A stretch of 64,000 nt of DNA. Source: Immundisolibacter sp050250495 (lineage in GTDB: Bacteria; Pseudomonadota; Gammaproteobacteria; Immundisolibacterales; Immundisolibacteraceae). This document shows, piece by piece, positions 16,536 to 24,793 of the stretch. The notes beneath the pieces were generated by a model that ran no database searches, was not told the origin of the DNA, and was given only the letters and a program-made list of their open reading frames with translations. Location of the stretch: positions 186,001 through 250,000 of the forward strand of contig NZ_JBFWOM010000001.1 of NCBI RefSeq assembly GCF_050250495.1, read 5' to 3'. A program made the position numbers and the translations under genes. Numbering within the stretch: the stretch's first letter is position 1; the number at the start of each line of letters is the position of its first letter.

Positions 16536-17405
16536 TCAGAACGCCGCGCCGTACGTGCGCACCCCGGCCAGAAAGTTCAGCACCGCGCGGTTGAAGTCGG
16601 CCGGGTTCTCGATCGCCACGTAGTGACCACAGTCCGGCAGCAGCATGGCGTGGCAGTCGGGGTAGTCGGCCTTCCAGTGGGCGATCATTTCCTGGGGGTG
16701 CGGGTCCTGCACGCCCATCAGCACGAAGGTGGGGATCCGGTGGCGCGCCAGCGTGTCGGTGATCGCCTGCTTGGCCGCCGGGCGCATCAGCGGGAAGTTC
16801 AGGAACGTCAGCGGCGAGGTGTCGGCGTACATCTGCCGGAAGCGCTCCAGGATGGCCGGGCTCGCCATCAGGCGCTCGCCCCAGAAGGTGCGCGTTTCCT
16901 TGCGCGCCTCGAATACCGCCAGCATGCCCTCGCGGCGCGCCACGTCGTGCAGGCGCTCGAAACCGGCACGCATCTGCGGCGTCATGCTGTCGAACAGACC
17001 CGCGCCCTCGGGGGTGGCCAGCAGGTCGCAGCTCACCGCGGTCAGGCTCTGCACGCGCTCGGGGTGCTTCGCCATGAAGGTGCTGGCCGTGCTCACGCCC
17101 CAGTAGGCCTGCCCCAGCACGTGGCAGCGCTCGACGCCCAGGTGGTCGAGCAGCGCCGCCAGGTCCGCCGCCGTGTTCTCGTAGGTGTAGAAGGCCGGCG
17201 CCTCGGCCTGCGTGTCCACCTTCGACGAGCGGCCGTGACCGCGCAGGTCGAAGCGGATGGTGCGGTAGTGCTTGCCGAACGCCGGCGCGTTGTCGTCGTA
17301 GGCGCTCATGTTGGCGATGACGTTGTGCACCATCACCAGCGTTTCCGGCCCATCGCCGGTCTCGTCGTAATGGATGTCGATGCCGTTCAGGTGGGCGGTG
17401 GGCAT
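16536..17405 (-). CDS. Alpha/beta-hydrolase-fold protein lacking the nucleophile serine
   Basis: A 289-residue alpha/beta-hydrolase. The acid (D in G-V-Q-D-P-H) and base (H in D-C-G-H-Y-V) are present, and R-F-D-L-R-G-H-G-R-S is typical. The nucleophile elbow, however, reads L-G98-Q-A100-Y-W-G103, so Ala sits where Ser/Cys/Asp should be. The oxyanion strand H-N-V-I also departs from H-G. It may be non-hydrolytic, or use another mechanism. It is the last gene of the catabolic block on this strand. GGAG precedes the ATG. Confidence 0.8.
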   Translation of the reverse strand: MPTAHLNGIDIHYDETGDGPETLVMVHNVIANMSAYDDNAPAFGKHYRTIRFDLRGHGRSSKVDTQAEAPAFYTYENTAADLAALLDHLGVERCHVLGQAYWGVSTASTFMAKHPERVQSLTAVSCDLLATPEGAGLFDSMTPQMRAGFERLHDVARREGMLAVFEARKETRTFWGERLMASPAILERFRQMYADTSPLTFLNFPLMRPAAKQAITDTLARHRIPTFVLMGVQDPHPQEMIAHWKADYPDCHAMLLPDCGHYVAIENPADFNRAVLNFLAGVRTYGAAF

Positions 17406-17541
17406 GGGTCTCCTCCGGGCTGATTTATTGGGATGCGGGCCGGCGGATGGTAGCAGCGCCGCCGCGTGCGCCTGCGCCGGAAAGGGGCCGGCGCGATACC
17501 ATTCGCGGCCGTTTCACGCGCCTTCGGAAGCCTGCCCCGCC

Positions 17542-18640
17542 ATGATCGACATCAACCCGCAACGCCACGCCCTGAAAGACCTTGCCGCGCGGGTCGACGC
17601 GCTACGGGGGTATCTTTGACCTCGATACCAAGGCCGACCGCCTGACCGAAGTCCTGCGGGAACTCGAAGACCCGAAGGCCTGGGACAACCCCGAGCGCGC
17701 GCAGGAGCTGAACCGCGAGCGCGCGCGGCTTGAAGAAGTCGTCGGCGGCCTGCGTACGCTCACCCAGGGCATCGCGGACAGCCTGGAACTGGCCGAGCTG
17801 ATCGAGCTGGAAGACGACGAATCGGCCGTGGACTCGCTCGCCAAAGACGTGGCGGGTCTTGAAGCGCACGTGCAGCGGCTCGAATTCCAGCGCATGTTCG
17901 CCGGCGAGGCCGACGCCAACAACGCCTATATCGATGTGCAGGCCGGCTCCGGCGGCACCGAGGCTCAGGACTGGGCCGCCATGCTGCTGCGCATGTACCT
18001 GCGCTGGTGTGAGCGCAAGGGCTTCGAGGTGGAAATCACCGAAGAATCCGACGGCGAAGTCGCCGGCATCAAGTCCGCCACCGTGCACGTGCGCGGGCCG
18101 TACGCCTACGGGTACCTGCGCACGGAAACCGGCGTGCATCGTCTCGTGCGCAAGTCCCCGTTCGATTCCGGCAACCGCCGGCACACCTCGTTCGCGTCCG
18201 TGTACGTGTACCCGGAGGTCGACGAGAACATCGACGTCGACATCAACCCGGCTGATCTGCGGGTGGACACCTACCGCGCGTCCGGCGCCGGCGGCCAGCA
18301 CGTCAACCGCACCGAGTCCGCCATCCGCATCACGCACGTGCCGACCGGCATCGTGGTGGCCTGCCAGGCGGACCGCTCGCAGCACAAGAACCGCGCCACC
18401 GCCATGTCGCAGCTGCGCGCCAAGCTGTACGAGCGGGAGCTGAACGCCCGCCGCGCCGAGGCGCAGGCCGCGGAAGAAGCCAAGTCCGACATCTCCTGGG
18501 GCCACCAGATTCGGTCCTACGTGCTGGACCAGTCGCGCATCAAGGACCTGCGCACCGACGTCGAAACCGGCAACACGCAGGCCGTGCTGGACGGTGATCT
18601 CGACCCCTTCATCGAAGCCAGCCTCAAGAGCGGCCTGTAA
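17542..18640 (+). CDS. prfB: Peptide chain release factor 2 (programmed +1 frameshift)
   Basis: Translation starts at ATG 17542, runs 25 codons and meets an in-frame TGA at 17617-17619. A +1 shift after CTT (17614-17616) resumes at GAC 17618 and continues to 18640, giving 365 residues, the usual RF2 length. The anticodon-mimicking S-P-F motif (R-K-S-P-F-D-S) and the catalytic G-G-Q loop (G-A-G-G-Q-H-V-N) are both present. RF2 ends translation at UGA/UAA, and its own level controls the shift. lysS starts 3 bases later, the conserved prfB-lysS pair. Confidence 0.97.
17605..17620 (+). promoter_or_regulatory. Programmed +1 ribosomal frameshift site of prfB
   Basis: CGGGGGTATCTTTGAC contains the Shine-Dalgarno-like GGGGG three bases before the CTT slip codon and the TGA-C stop context, as in the Escherichia coli prfB site. 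When RF2 is scarce, the ribosome slips from CTT to TTT and bypasses the stop. Confidence 0.95.
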
Positions 18641-18643
18641 GCC

Positions 18644-20131
18644 ATGCAGCACGACGACGACAACGAACAGATCGCCAACCGCCGCGAGAAGCTGGCCACC
18701 TGGCGCCACGCCGGGCAGGCCTACCCCAACGACTTTCGCCGCGACGCGCTCGCCGCGGACCTGCTCGCCGCGCACGCGGACGTGAGCGCCGAGGCGCTGG
18801 ACGCCACGCCGGTGCCGGTGCGCATCGCCGGCCGCGTCATGACGCGCCGCCTCATGGGCAAGGCGTCCTTCGTGCACCTGCAGGACAGCTCCGGCCGGAT
18901 GCAGGTGTACGTGCAGCGGGATGTGCTCGGCGAGGCGGCGTACGAGGACTTCAAGCGGCTCGATCTTGGCGACATCGTCGGCGTCACGGGCGCGCTGTTC
19001 CGCACCAGGACCGGCGAGCTCACCGTGCGCGCGGACGCCGTGCGCCTGCTGACCAAGTCGCTGCGTCCGCTGCCCGACAAGTGGCACGGCCTGCAGGATG
19101 CCGAGCGCCGGCACCGGCAGCGGTATCTGGATCTGATCGTCAACGACGAGGCGCGGCGCACGTTTGCCATCCGCTCGGCGCTGGTCACCGGGCTTCGCGA
19201 GTGGTTCGTGGCGGAAGGGTTTCTGGAAGTCGAAACCCCGCTCATGCAGCCTATGCCGGGCGGCGCCGTGGCGCGGCCGTTCGTCACCCACCACAACGCG
19301 CTCGACATGACGCTGTACCTGCGCATCGCGCCGGAGCTGTACCTGAAGCGCCTGGTGGTGGGCGGTTTCGAGAAGGTGTTCGAGCTTGGCCGCAACTTCC
19401 GCAACGAGGGGCTTTCCACGCGCCACAACCCCGAATTCACCATGCTGGAGTTCTATCAGGCCTACGCGGACTACCGCGACCTGATGGACCACACCGAGCG
19501 CCTGCTGCGCGACCTGGCCACGCGCGTGCTGGGCACCACCGCAATCAGCTACCAGGGCCAGCGCATCGACTTCGGCCAGCCCTTTGCCCGTTACACGCTG
19601 GCCGAGGCGATCACCGCCTACCTGCCGCAGGCCACGCCCAAGGTGCTGGCGGATCTCGACGCCGCCCGCGCGCTGGCGCTGGAACTCGGCCTGGTAGTCA
19701 AGGACGACGACGTGCTGGCCCAGGTGCAACTCGAACTGTTCGAAAAAGTGGTCGAGGAACAGCTCATCCAGCCGACCTTCGTCACCGACTTCCCGGTCGA
19801 GGTCTCGCCGCTCGCCCGCCGCCGCGCCGACAACCCCGCGCTCACCGAACGCTTCGAGCTGTTCATCGCCGGCCGGGAACTCGCCAATGGCTTCTCCGAG
19901 CTCAACGACCCGGAAGACCAGGCCGCCCGCTTCCTGGAACAGGCCGCCCGCAAGGCCGCCGGCGACGAGGAAGCCATGTACTTCGACGCCGACTACGTGG
20001 AAGCGCTGGAGTACGGCCTGCCACCGACCGCCGGCGAGGGCATTGGCGTGGATCGCCTGGCGATGCTGTTCGCGGATGTGACGTCAATTCGCGAGGTGAT
20101 ACTGTTTCCGCACCTGCGGCCGGAGCGTTGA
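18644..20131 (+). CDS. lysS: Lysyl-tRNA synthetase (class II)
   Basis: A 495-residue protein with an N-terminal OB-fold anticodon domain (about residues 60-150, V-R-I-A-G-R-V-M) and a class II catalytic core. Motif 2 is F-R-N-E-G-L-S-T-R-H-N-P-E-F-T and motif 3 is G-I-G-V-D-R-L-A-M-L near the end. It charges tRNA-Lys. The gene starts 3 bases after prfB. Confidence 0.97.
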   Translation: MQHDDDNEQIANRREKLATWRHAGQAYPNDFRRDALAADLLAAHADVSAEALDATPVPVRIAGRVMTRRLMGKASFVHLQDSSGRMQVYVQRDVLGEAAYEDFKRLDLGDIVGVTGALFRTRTGELTVRADAVRLLTKSLRPLPDKWHGLQDAERRHRQRYLDLIVNDEARRTFAIRSALVTGLREWFVAEGFLEVETPLMQPMPGGAVARPFVTHHNALDMTLYLRIAPELYLKRLVVGGFEKVFELGRNFRNEGLSTRHNPEFTMLEFYQAYADYRDLMDHTERLLRDLATRVLGTTAISYQGQRIDFGQPFARYTLAEAITAYLPQATPKVLADLDAARALALELGLVVKDDDVLAQVQLELFEKVVEEQLIQPTFVTDFPVEVSPLARRRADNPALTERFELFIAGRELANGFSELNDPEDQAARFLEQAARKAAGDEEAMYFDADYVEALEYGLPPTAGEGIGVDRLAMLFADVTSIREVILFPHLRPER

Positions 20132-20177
20132 TCGGCGCTCCGCCCTAGTCGTGATCCACTTACCAACGCGATAAAAT

Positions 20178-20837
20178 ATGACGCCGCAAGATGTTGCTCG
20201 CTTCGTGATGCGGCGTGTTTTGCCGTTCAAGGAACGGAAACGGCGAGCGGCCCTCAAGTCCGCTTTGAGTGAATTGGCGCTCCAGACACAAAAAAGCACT
20301 ACACGTGATTTTGAAGCGTCCACCGTTATTCTAAATATCGCACTTTTCCTTCTCATCACCGAACGCGATATCCAAGCGCTTAAAATCGACGCGCTGACCC
20401 ACCCCGACAAGTGGCATCGCTCGCTCTGTACCCGCGTTATTTTACTGACAGTTCACGGTCGCGATATAGACAAGGTCGCAGGTCAGAAACTTCGGCAAGC
20501 ACTCGAAACAATAAAAGCACCTGACGACATGAAGCGAGCTGCGAATGAGTCTTTGCGAACGCTTCGCAGAGTGCAAAAGAAAGCTGAGAGCGACTTCGAA
20601 TTTCTTCGGAACGCAACGATCGCACACCGCGACCCCGACGCGTTGACTCAGTACCGATCGATACTGCAAATCGACGAAATGAAGGTGCTGAATCTGGCGG
20701 CCGAATTCTCCACGGCGGCAACTGCGTTTATCACGCTACTCCCGAACCTTTTTCTTCAATCCGGGACACTTCCCAGCATAGTTAATCAATTCTCGCAACG
20801 CGAGAAAAAGAATGCCGCGTCGCGCAGCGAACTATAG
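20178..20837 (+). CDS. Hypothetical protein in AT-richer DNA
   Basis: A 219-residue protein I do not recognise. Its base composition and codon use are visibly more AT-rich than every neighbour (many ATA, TTA, AAA and ATT codons), which suggests recent horizontal acquisition. The protein is basic at the start, mostly helical, with Lys/Arg/Glu-rich segments around residues 105-150 and a hydrophobic stretch near 176-196. There is no signal peptide. An H-R-D-P near residue 150 and the all-helical make-up are vaguely like toxin-associated or abortive-infection helical proteins, but that is only an impression. Confidence 0.6.
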   Translation: MTPQDVARFVMRRVLPFKERKRRAALKSALSELALQTQKSTTRDFEASTVILNIALFLLITERDIQALKIDALTHPDKWHRSLCTRVILLTVHGRDIDKVAGQKLRQALETIKAPDDMKRAANESLRTLRRVQKKAESDFEFLRNATIAHRDPDALTQYRSILQIDEMKVLNLAAEFSTAATAFITLLPNLFLQSGTLPSIVNQFSQREKKNAASRSEL

Positions 20838-20865
20838 GGCGGGCAAAGGAACGCGTGCCCTCGCG
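20836..20865 (+). repeat. GGGCAAAGG...GTGCCC dispersed-repeat copy
   Basis: AGGGCGGGCAAAGG and GTGCCCTCGCG form the arms of an imperfect hairpin beginning inside the stop codon of the upstream gene. An inverted, longer relative lies at 21072-21106. The unit resembles the widespread proteobacterial GGGTGGGCAAAGG intergenic repeat. Confidence 0.5.
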
Positions 20866-20924
20866 ACTAATAAACGCTGCCGCACTTCCTGTAGCGCAAC
20901 AGAATTATCACGCGCAACCGCGTC

Positions 20925-20946
20925 GGCAAGGCCTTAAGGCCTTGCC
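20925..20946. terminator. Perfect palindrome, possible terminator
   Basis: Two 11-base arms (GGCAAGGCCTT and its complement) meet without a loop and are followed by CGTCTTAC rather than a real T-run. It could end transcripts of the upstream AT-richer gene, but the short T-tract makes it a weak call. Confidence 0.4.
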
Positions 20947-21071
20947 CGTCTTACAAGACAGCCGATTCATCTGATATTGGTGACCGAAAAGCGAGCGGGC
21001 GCGCAAAGCGAAGCGTACCCACGCGGGCAGGAAGGCGCCACGGAGCCTTACCGGTCACAAGTCGTCGCATT

Positions 21072-21106
21072 CGCGTGGGCACGGCCTGAGGGCCTTTGCC
21101 CACCCT
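21072..21106 (-). repeat. GGGCAAAGG...GTGCCC dispersed-repeat copy (inverted)
   Basis: On the minus strand it starts AGGGTGGGCAAAGGCCC and ends GGCCGTGCCCACGCG, forming a hairpin. It is related to the shorter element at 20836-20865 in the opposite orientation. Confidence 0.55.
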
Positions 21107-21143
21107 GCCGCGCGCCAATCCAACGCTCACCAAAGCGATTCGC

Positions 21144-21686
21144 TCACGCCCCCGGCGGCGGCCCCAGCACGGCCGTGTGCAATCCAAACTGACCTTGCCG
21201 GCGGTCCTCGAAGTAATGCCGCAGGGTCTCGCGCACGCTGCGGAATGACAGATCCGGCCACGGGATGTCGTCCTCGGCAAACAGGGCAACGTCGAGGCTT
21301 TCCTCGCCCGCCGCCCAGCGCGGTTCGCGCAGGTGGGCCAGGTACAGCATGTGCACCTGGCCGATGTGCGGCACGTCGATGAGGCTGAACAGCGGGCCGA
21401 TGTCGACGTCTATGCAGGCTTCCTCGGCGGCTTCCCGCGCGGCGCCCTCGGCGGTGCCTTCGCCGAGTTCAAGAAAGCCGGCCGGCAGGGTCCAGCGGCC
21501 GTAGGCGGGTTCGATGGCGCGGCGGCACAGCAGGATGCGGTCTTCCCACTGCGGGATGCAGCCGACAACCAGACGCGGGTTCTGGTAGTGCACGGTGGCG
21601 CACACGCTGCAGACGTGGCGCGGCCGGTTGTCACCGGCCGGCACGCGCAGTTCGACCGCCTGCCCGCATTCGCTGCAATGACGCAT
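21144..21686 (-). CDS. Nudix hydrolase with N-terminal zinc ribbon
   Basis: A 180-residue protein. Cys4/Cys7 and Cys26/Cys29 form a zinc ribbon. The Nudix box runs from G70 through E76 to R84-E-A-A-E88-E89; the usual Gly two residues after E89 is Cys91, while the metal-binding glutamates are intact. Family members cleave nucleoside diphosphates linked to another group (ADP-ribose, NADH and similar). It starts 4 bases downstream of the Rieske oxygenase stop on the same strand, so it may be cotranscribed. Confidence 0.88.
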   Translation of the reverse strand: MRHCSECGQAVELRVPAGDNRPRHVCSVCATVHYQNPRLVVGCIPQWEDRILLCRRAIEPAYGRWTLPAGFLELGEGTAEGAAREAAEEACIDVDIGPLFSLIDVPHIGQVHMLYLAHLREPRWAAGEESLDVALFAEDDIPWPDLSFRSVRETLRHYFEDRRQGQFGLHTAVLGPPPGA

Positions 21687-21690
21687 GCGG

Positions 21691-22950
21691 TCAGAACCCC
21701 ATCAGGTCGCGGTAGCCCTGCCAGAAGCCGCGAATGGAGTTCTCGTCCGTGCCGGAGATGTCGTAGAGATTGTCGGTACCGTAGCCGCCCATCTCGACGA
21801 AGGACTGCTCGTTGCTGCCGTCCGACACCGATCGCTGGATGATCTCGCCGGCTTCGGCGTCTTCCATGGCGATGAGGCCGGCCGGGCCCAGCATGTTGGC
21901 CTGGCGCTGGCGGTGGGCGCGCATCTCCTCGCTGTCATCGGCGTAGCCGAAGTAGGTCCAGAACAGTTCGAACTGGTCGACGGCCGTCGGGCGAATCTGC
22001 CGCACGGCCATGCCGTTCTGGATGTGCTGGAACACGCTGTTCGGGAACAGCGATTCGATGGTGATGCAGATGTCGTCGCCGCGCTCGTTGATGTACTTCA
22101 GGAACTGCGGCGACTCCAGCGCGTCCTGCCCGCCCTGGATGGCGCGCGTGGTGTTGGCCTTGTAGGTGTCCATCGTTTCCTTGCCGGACGGCTGCCAGAC
22201 CGTGAACAGGTTGTGGTAGCGCGCCTCGTTCATCTCGATGGACACCTTCTGCGCCGGCCGGGCGATGCCGAAGGTCGGGTAGAACAGGTGCAGCAGCATG
22301 GCGTGGTAGGAGTCGCGCGTGTTCTCGGCGTACAGCTTCCAGTTGGCGTGCACGTACTGGCGGCTGTAGCCGATGACCTCGATCGGCTTGGTCATAACCC
22401 GGTCGATGTTGCCGAGCATGGTCTCGCCGAGATACTCCTCAAGGCTCGGCCCGTCCGCGGCGAAGCTCGCGAACACCACGCCGCGGCGGCTCGCCACGCG
22501 AAGACGCCTCAGCCCGTGGTCCGCCATGTCGAAGTCGGCCGGGTAGCCGCCCTTGCCGCCGAGGCCCTTGCGAAACGGCACGCCGATCAGCGCGCCGGCG
22601 GCGTCGTACGCCCACTGGTGGTACACGCAGGTATGGGTCTGCGTGTTGCCGCGCAGGTCCCGGCACACCAGCGCGCCGCGGTGGGCGCAGCGGTTCACCC
22701 AGGCGTGCAGCGCGCCCTGCGAGTCCCGCGTGACCACGACAGGCGTGTCGCCGATGAAGGTGGACACGTAGTCGTGCGGGTTCGGCAGCTCCGCTTCCAG
22801 CGCGACGTAGTTCCAGGTCGGGCCGCGGAAGATGCGTTCCTGTTCCAGCGCGTAGATGGCGGGGTCGGTGAACACCGCGTACGGCACGCGGCGCAGGCCA
22901 AGTTCAGGCCAGGCGAAAGGAACGGCGGGACGGGTTTGCGGGGCGTTCAT
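21691..22950 (-). CDS. Aromatic ring-hydroxylating oxygenase, Rieske alpha subunit
   Basis: A 419-residue protein. The Rieske cluster ligands are C88-A-H90 and C108-V-Y-H111. The mononuclear iron site is D213-S-Y-H216 with H221 (N-T-R-D-S-Y-H-A-M-L-L-H). It should be the terminal oxygenase of a two- or three-component system, but no beta subunit, ferredoxin or reductase gene adjoins it. The ATG at 22950 was chosen because GAGGAG precedes it and it begins the family core; the frame remains open upstream through antisense DNA. Confidence 0.88.
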   Translation of the reverse strand: MNAPQTRPAVPFAWPELGLRRVPYAVFTDPAIYALEQERIFRGPTWNYVALEAELPNPHDYVSTFIGDTPVVVTRDSQGALHAWVNRCAHRGALVCRDLRGNTQTHTCVYHQWAYDAAGALIGVPFRKGLGGKGGYPADFDMADHGLRRLRVASRRGVVFASFAADGPSLEEYLGETMLGNIDRVMTKPIEVIGYSRQYVHANWKLYAENTRDSYHAMLLHLFYPTFGIARPAQKVSIEMNEARYHNLFTVWQPSGKETMDTYKANTTRAIQGGQDALESPQFLKYINERGDDICITIESLFPNSVFQHIQNGMAVRQIRPTAVDQFELFWTYFGYADDSEEMRAHRQRQANMLGPAGLIAMEDAEAGEIIQRSVSDGSNEQSFVEMGGYGTDNLYDISGTDENSIRGFWQGYRDLMGF

Positions 22951-22987
22951 TGGTGTGTTTCTCCTCGGGCGGGCGATCGCCCGCACT

Positions 22988-23677
22988 CTAAGTCGCCGGC
23001 ACAGGGGCGGCAAGCGCGCCGGGATCGTCGAAGCGATAGCCGAAAAGCGCGATGTCGGCGGCGTAGTGGCGGGCCACGAGTTCGGCCGTGGCGTCGGTGT
23101 AGTAGCGTCGGTAGTCGTCGCGCGCCGTGGCCTCGCGCCGGTGCGGCAGCGGCGGCGGGCGCACGCCGATGCGCTGACACGCGTCCGTAAAGTCGGGCGC
23201 CAGGCGCTCGTAGCGACCAACGAAATCGACGATCACCCGCCCGTGGCGGTCGGTGAGGTACTCCACCTGCGGGCGGGCGGCAACGTCGAGGTGATACTGC
23301 GGCGCGCGCCGGCGGTCGAGCTTCAGGCGCAAAAACGCCTCGAAGTCGGCGCAGCCGGCCACCAGCTGCGGCCGCTCGCGGCGCAGGTGGTGCCAGGAGC
23401 TGACCTGCAAGTCCCACGGGTTGCGCACGAAAGCGAACTTGAACAGGCGCTCGTAGAAATCCCGCGGCAGCATCTCCTGCGCGGCGCTGGCCGGCGCGTG
23501 GCGCGGGAACTTGATGCCGAGCCGATGCCCGGCGAGCGCGCTCAGACGACTGCACGCCCACAGCACCGGCCGCCAGGGGTCGCGCCGGCGCAGCGGGGCG
23601 AGCGCGGCGCGCACGCTGGTGCCGCCGGTCTTGGCGATGTGCACGAACAGGAAGTTGTGGCGGTAGCACAGCAGCAT
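22988..23677 (-). CDS. Sulfotransferase family protein
   Basis: A 229-residue protein with the PAPS-binding 5'-phosphosulfate loop I14-A-K-T-G-G-T-S21 and the 3'-phosphate motif F-V-R85-N-P-W with S93/S94. This is the Sulfotransfer_2 (carbohydrate sulfotransferase) type. There is no signal peptide, so it acts in the cytoplasm or at the inner membrane face, probably sulfating a glycan precursor. It follows three glycosyltransferase genes with a 3-base gap, supporting a surface-polysaccharide role. Confidence 0.85.
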   Translation of the reverse strand: MLLCYRHNFLFVHIAKTGGTSVRAALAPLRRRDPWRPVLWACSRLSALAGHRLGIKFPRHAPASAAQEMLPRDFYERLFKFAFVRNPWDLQVSSWHHLRRERPQLVAGCADFEAFLRLKLDRRRAPQYHLDVAARPQVEYLTDRHGRVIVDFVGRYERLAPDFTDACQRIGVRPPPLPHRREATARDDYRRYYTDATAELVARHYAADIALFGYRFDDPGALAAPVPAT

Positions 23678-23680
23678 GGG

Positions 23681-24793
23681 TCAGGTTCCAGGAACGATAG
23701 CGGGCAAACCGAGCGCGGCCAGATACGCGGCCGCGGCCACGTCCTGCCGGTACTCGCGCACGGCTTCGCGCAGCCTGCCCGCCGGCAGCGGCGCGTCGAG
23801 CGTGGCGGCCATGGCGCTGGCGAGTCGTTCGGCATCGCCCACCGGCACCAGCGGGCCGTAGCGGCCGTCGGCCAAAAGCTCGCGCGGACCGGACAGGCAG
23901 TCGGTCGCCACGCACGGCACGCCGAGCGCCAGCGCCTCGGCGAGCGCGTTCGGCGAGCCTTCCCAGCGGGAGCTCAGCACGAACAGCCGCGCCCGACTGA
24001 GCCAGGCATAAGGGTTCACGGCAAAGCCCGGCAGCAGCACGCGGTCCGCGATGCCAAGCTCGGTGGCGAGCTCGGCGCACTCGGCCTTGCCGGCGCCCTC
24101 GCCGAGCAGCACCAGGCGCGCCGGGCGCTGCCGGCACAACCGCGCAAACGCCCGCAGCAGGGTCGGAAAGTCCTTCTGGCGCGTGAAGCGGCCCATGCCG
24201 ACGATGACCGGTTCGCCCTCCTCCAGCCACGGATGCGGGCAGGGCGCGGTGGCCAGTTCGGCAAGCCCAGGCGTCACCACCGGGTTGCGGATCACCCTGA
24301 CCCGTGCCGCCGCCAGGCCAAAGCGCGGCACAAGGTCATCCGCCATGGCCTGCGAGACGGCGATCACGGCATCGGCCCGGCGGTAGAAAAACCCGCGCAG
24401 ACGATCGCCCGCCGTGCGATCCGGCCCACGCGCACCGCCCAGATGCGTGCCAAGCCGCAGCGCGAGCGGCAACGGGCGGCCGGCCAGCGCGCGCGCCAGC
24501 ACGGCGACGCGGTTGGCGCGGTCCTTGGCGGCGATGAGGCCGGCCGGTGGCTCGCGGCGCAGGTAGCGCGTGAGTGCCGGCAGCACCGCCCAGGCGTGGC
24601 CGCCCGGCAGCGGCACGTGGCGCACGCCGGCCGGCAGCGCGTGCAGGTGCGGGCTGTCGCGGCGGATGGTGAGCAGGTCCACGCCGTAACCCGCCGTGGC
24701 AATGCCGGCGGCGAGATTCAGCAGCATGCGCTCGACCCCGCCCGCGCCCGAGAAGGCCGCCAGCAGCGCCACGCGGGGGGCACCGCCGGTCAC
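23681..24793 (-). CDS. Glycosyltransferase family 4-type enzyme
   Basis: A 370-residue GT-B glycosyltransferase. The N-terminal Gly-rich F-S-G-A-G-G-V-E-R-M loop and the C-terminal nucleotide-sugar region V-G-M-G-R-F-T-R-Q-K-D-F and S-S-R-W-E-G-S-P-N-A-L-A-E-A are typical of GT4. The GTG at 24793 overlaps the preceding stop by 4 bases (GTGA), and the frame's longer extension is antisense noise. It is the third of three related tandem glycosyltransferases sharing about the same C-terminal layout, probably by duplication. Confidence 0.85.
   Translation of the reverse strand: MTGGAPRVALLAAFSGAGGVERMLLNLAAGIATAGYGVDLLTIRRDSPHLHALPAGVRHVPLPGGHAWAVLPALTRYLRREPPAGLIAAKDRANRVAVLARALAGRPLPLALRLGTHLGGARGPDRTAGDRLRGFFYRRADAVIAVSQAMADDLVPRFGLAAARVRVIRNPVVTPGLAELATAPCPHPWLEEGEPVIVGMGRFTRQKDFPTLLRAFARLCRQRPARLVLLGEGAGKAECAELATELGIADRVLLPGFAVNPYAWLSRARLFVLSSRWEGSPNALAEALALGVPCVATDCLSGPRELLADGRYGPLVPVGDAERLASAMAATLDAPLPAGRLREAVREYRQDVAAAAYLAALGLPAIVPGT

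Larger units (their letters stand above)
20838..21143. other. Repeat-rich spacer without a supported gene
   Basis: About 306 bases between the AT-richer gene and the Nudix gene. It holds a perfect 22-base palindrome at 20925-20946 (arms GGCAAGGCCTT) and copies of a GGGCAAAGG...GTGCCC repeat, at 20836-20865 and inverted at 21072-21106. I see no credible coding region; short frames here lack ribosome sites and family features. Confidence 0.6.

Noticed and set aside
17552..19729. Long open frame (about 725 codons) on the minus strand opposite prfB and lysS
   Set aside because: It is exactly antisense to two certain genes; high GC leaves the opposite strand free of stop codons. Its composition (Val/His/Gln/Arg-rich) is typical of such shadows.
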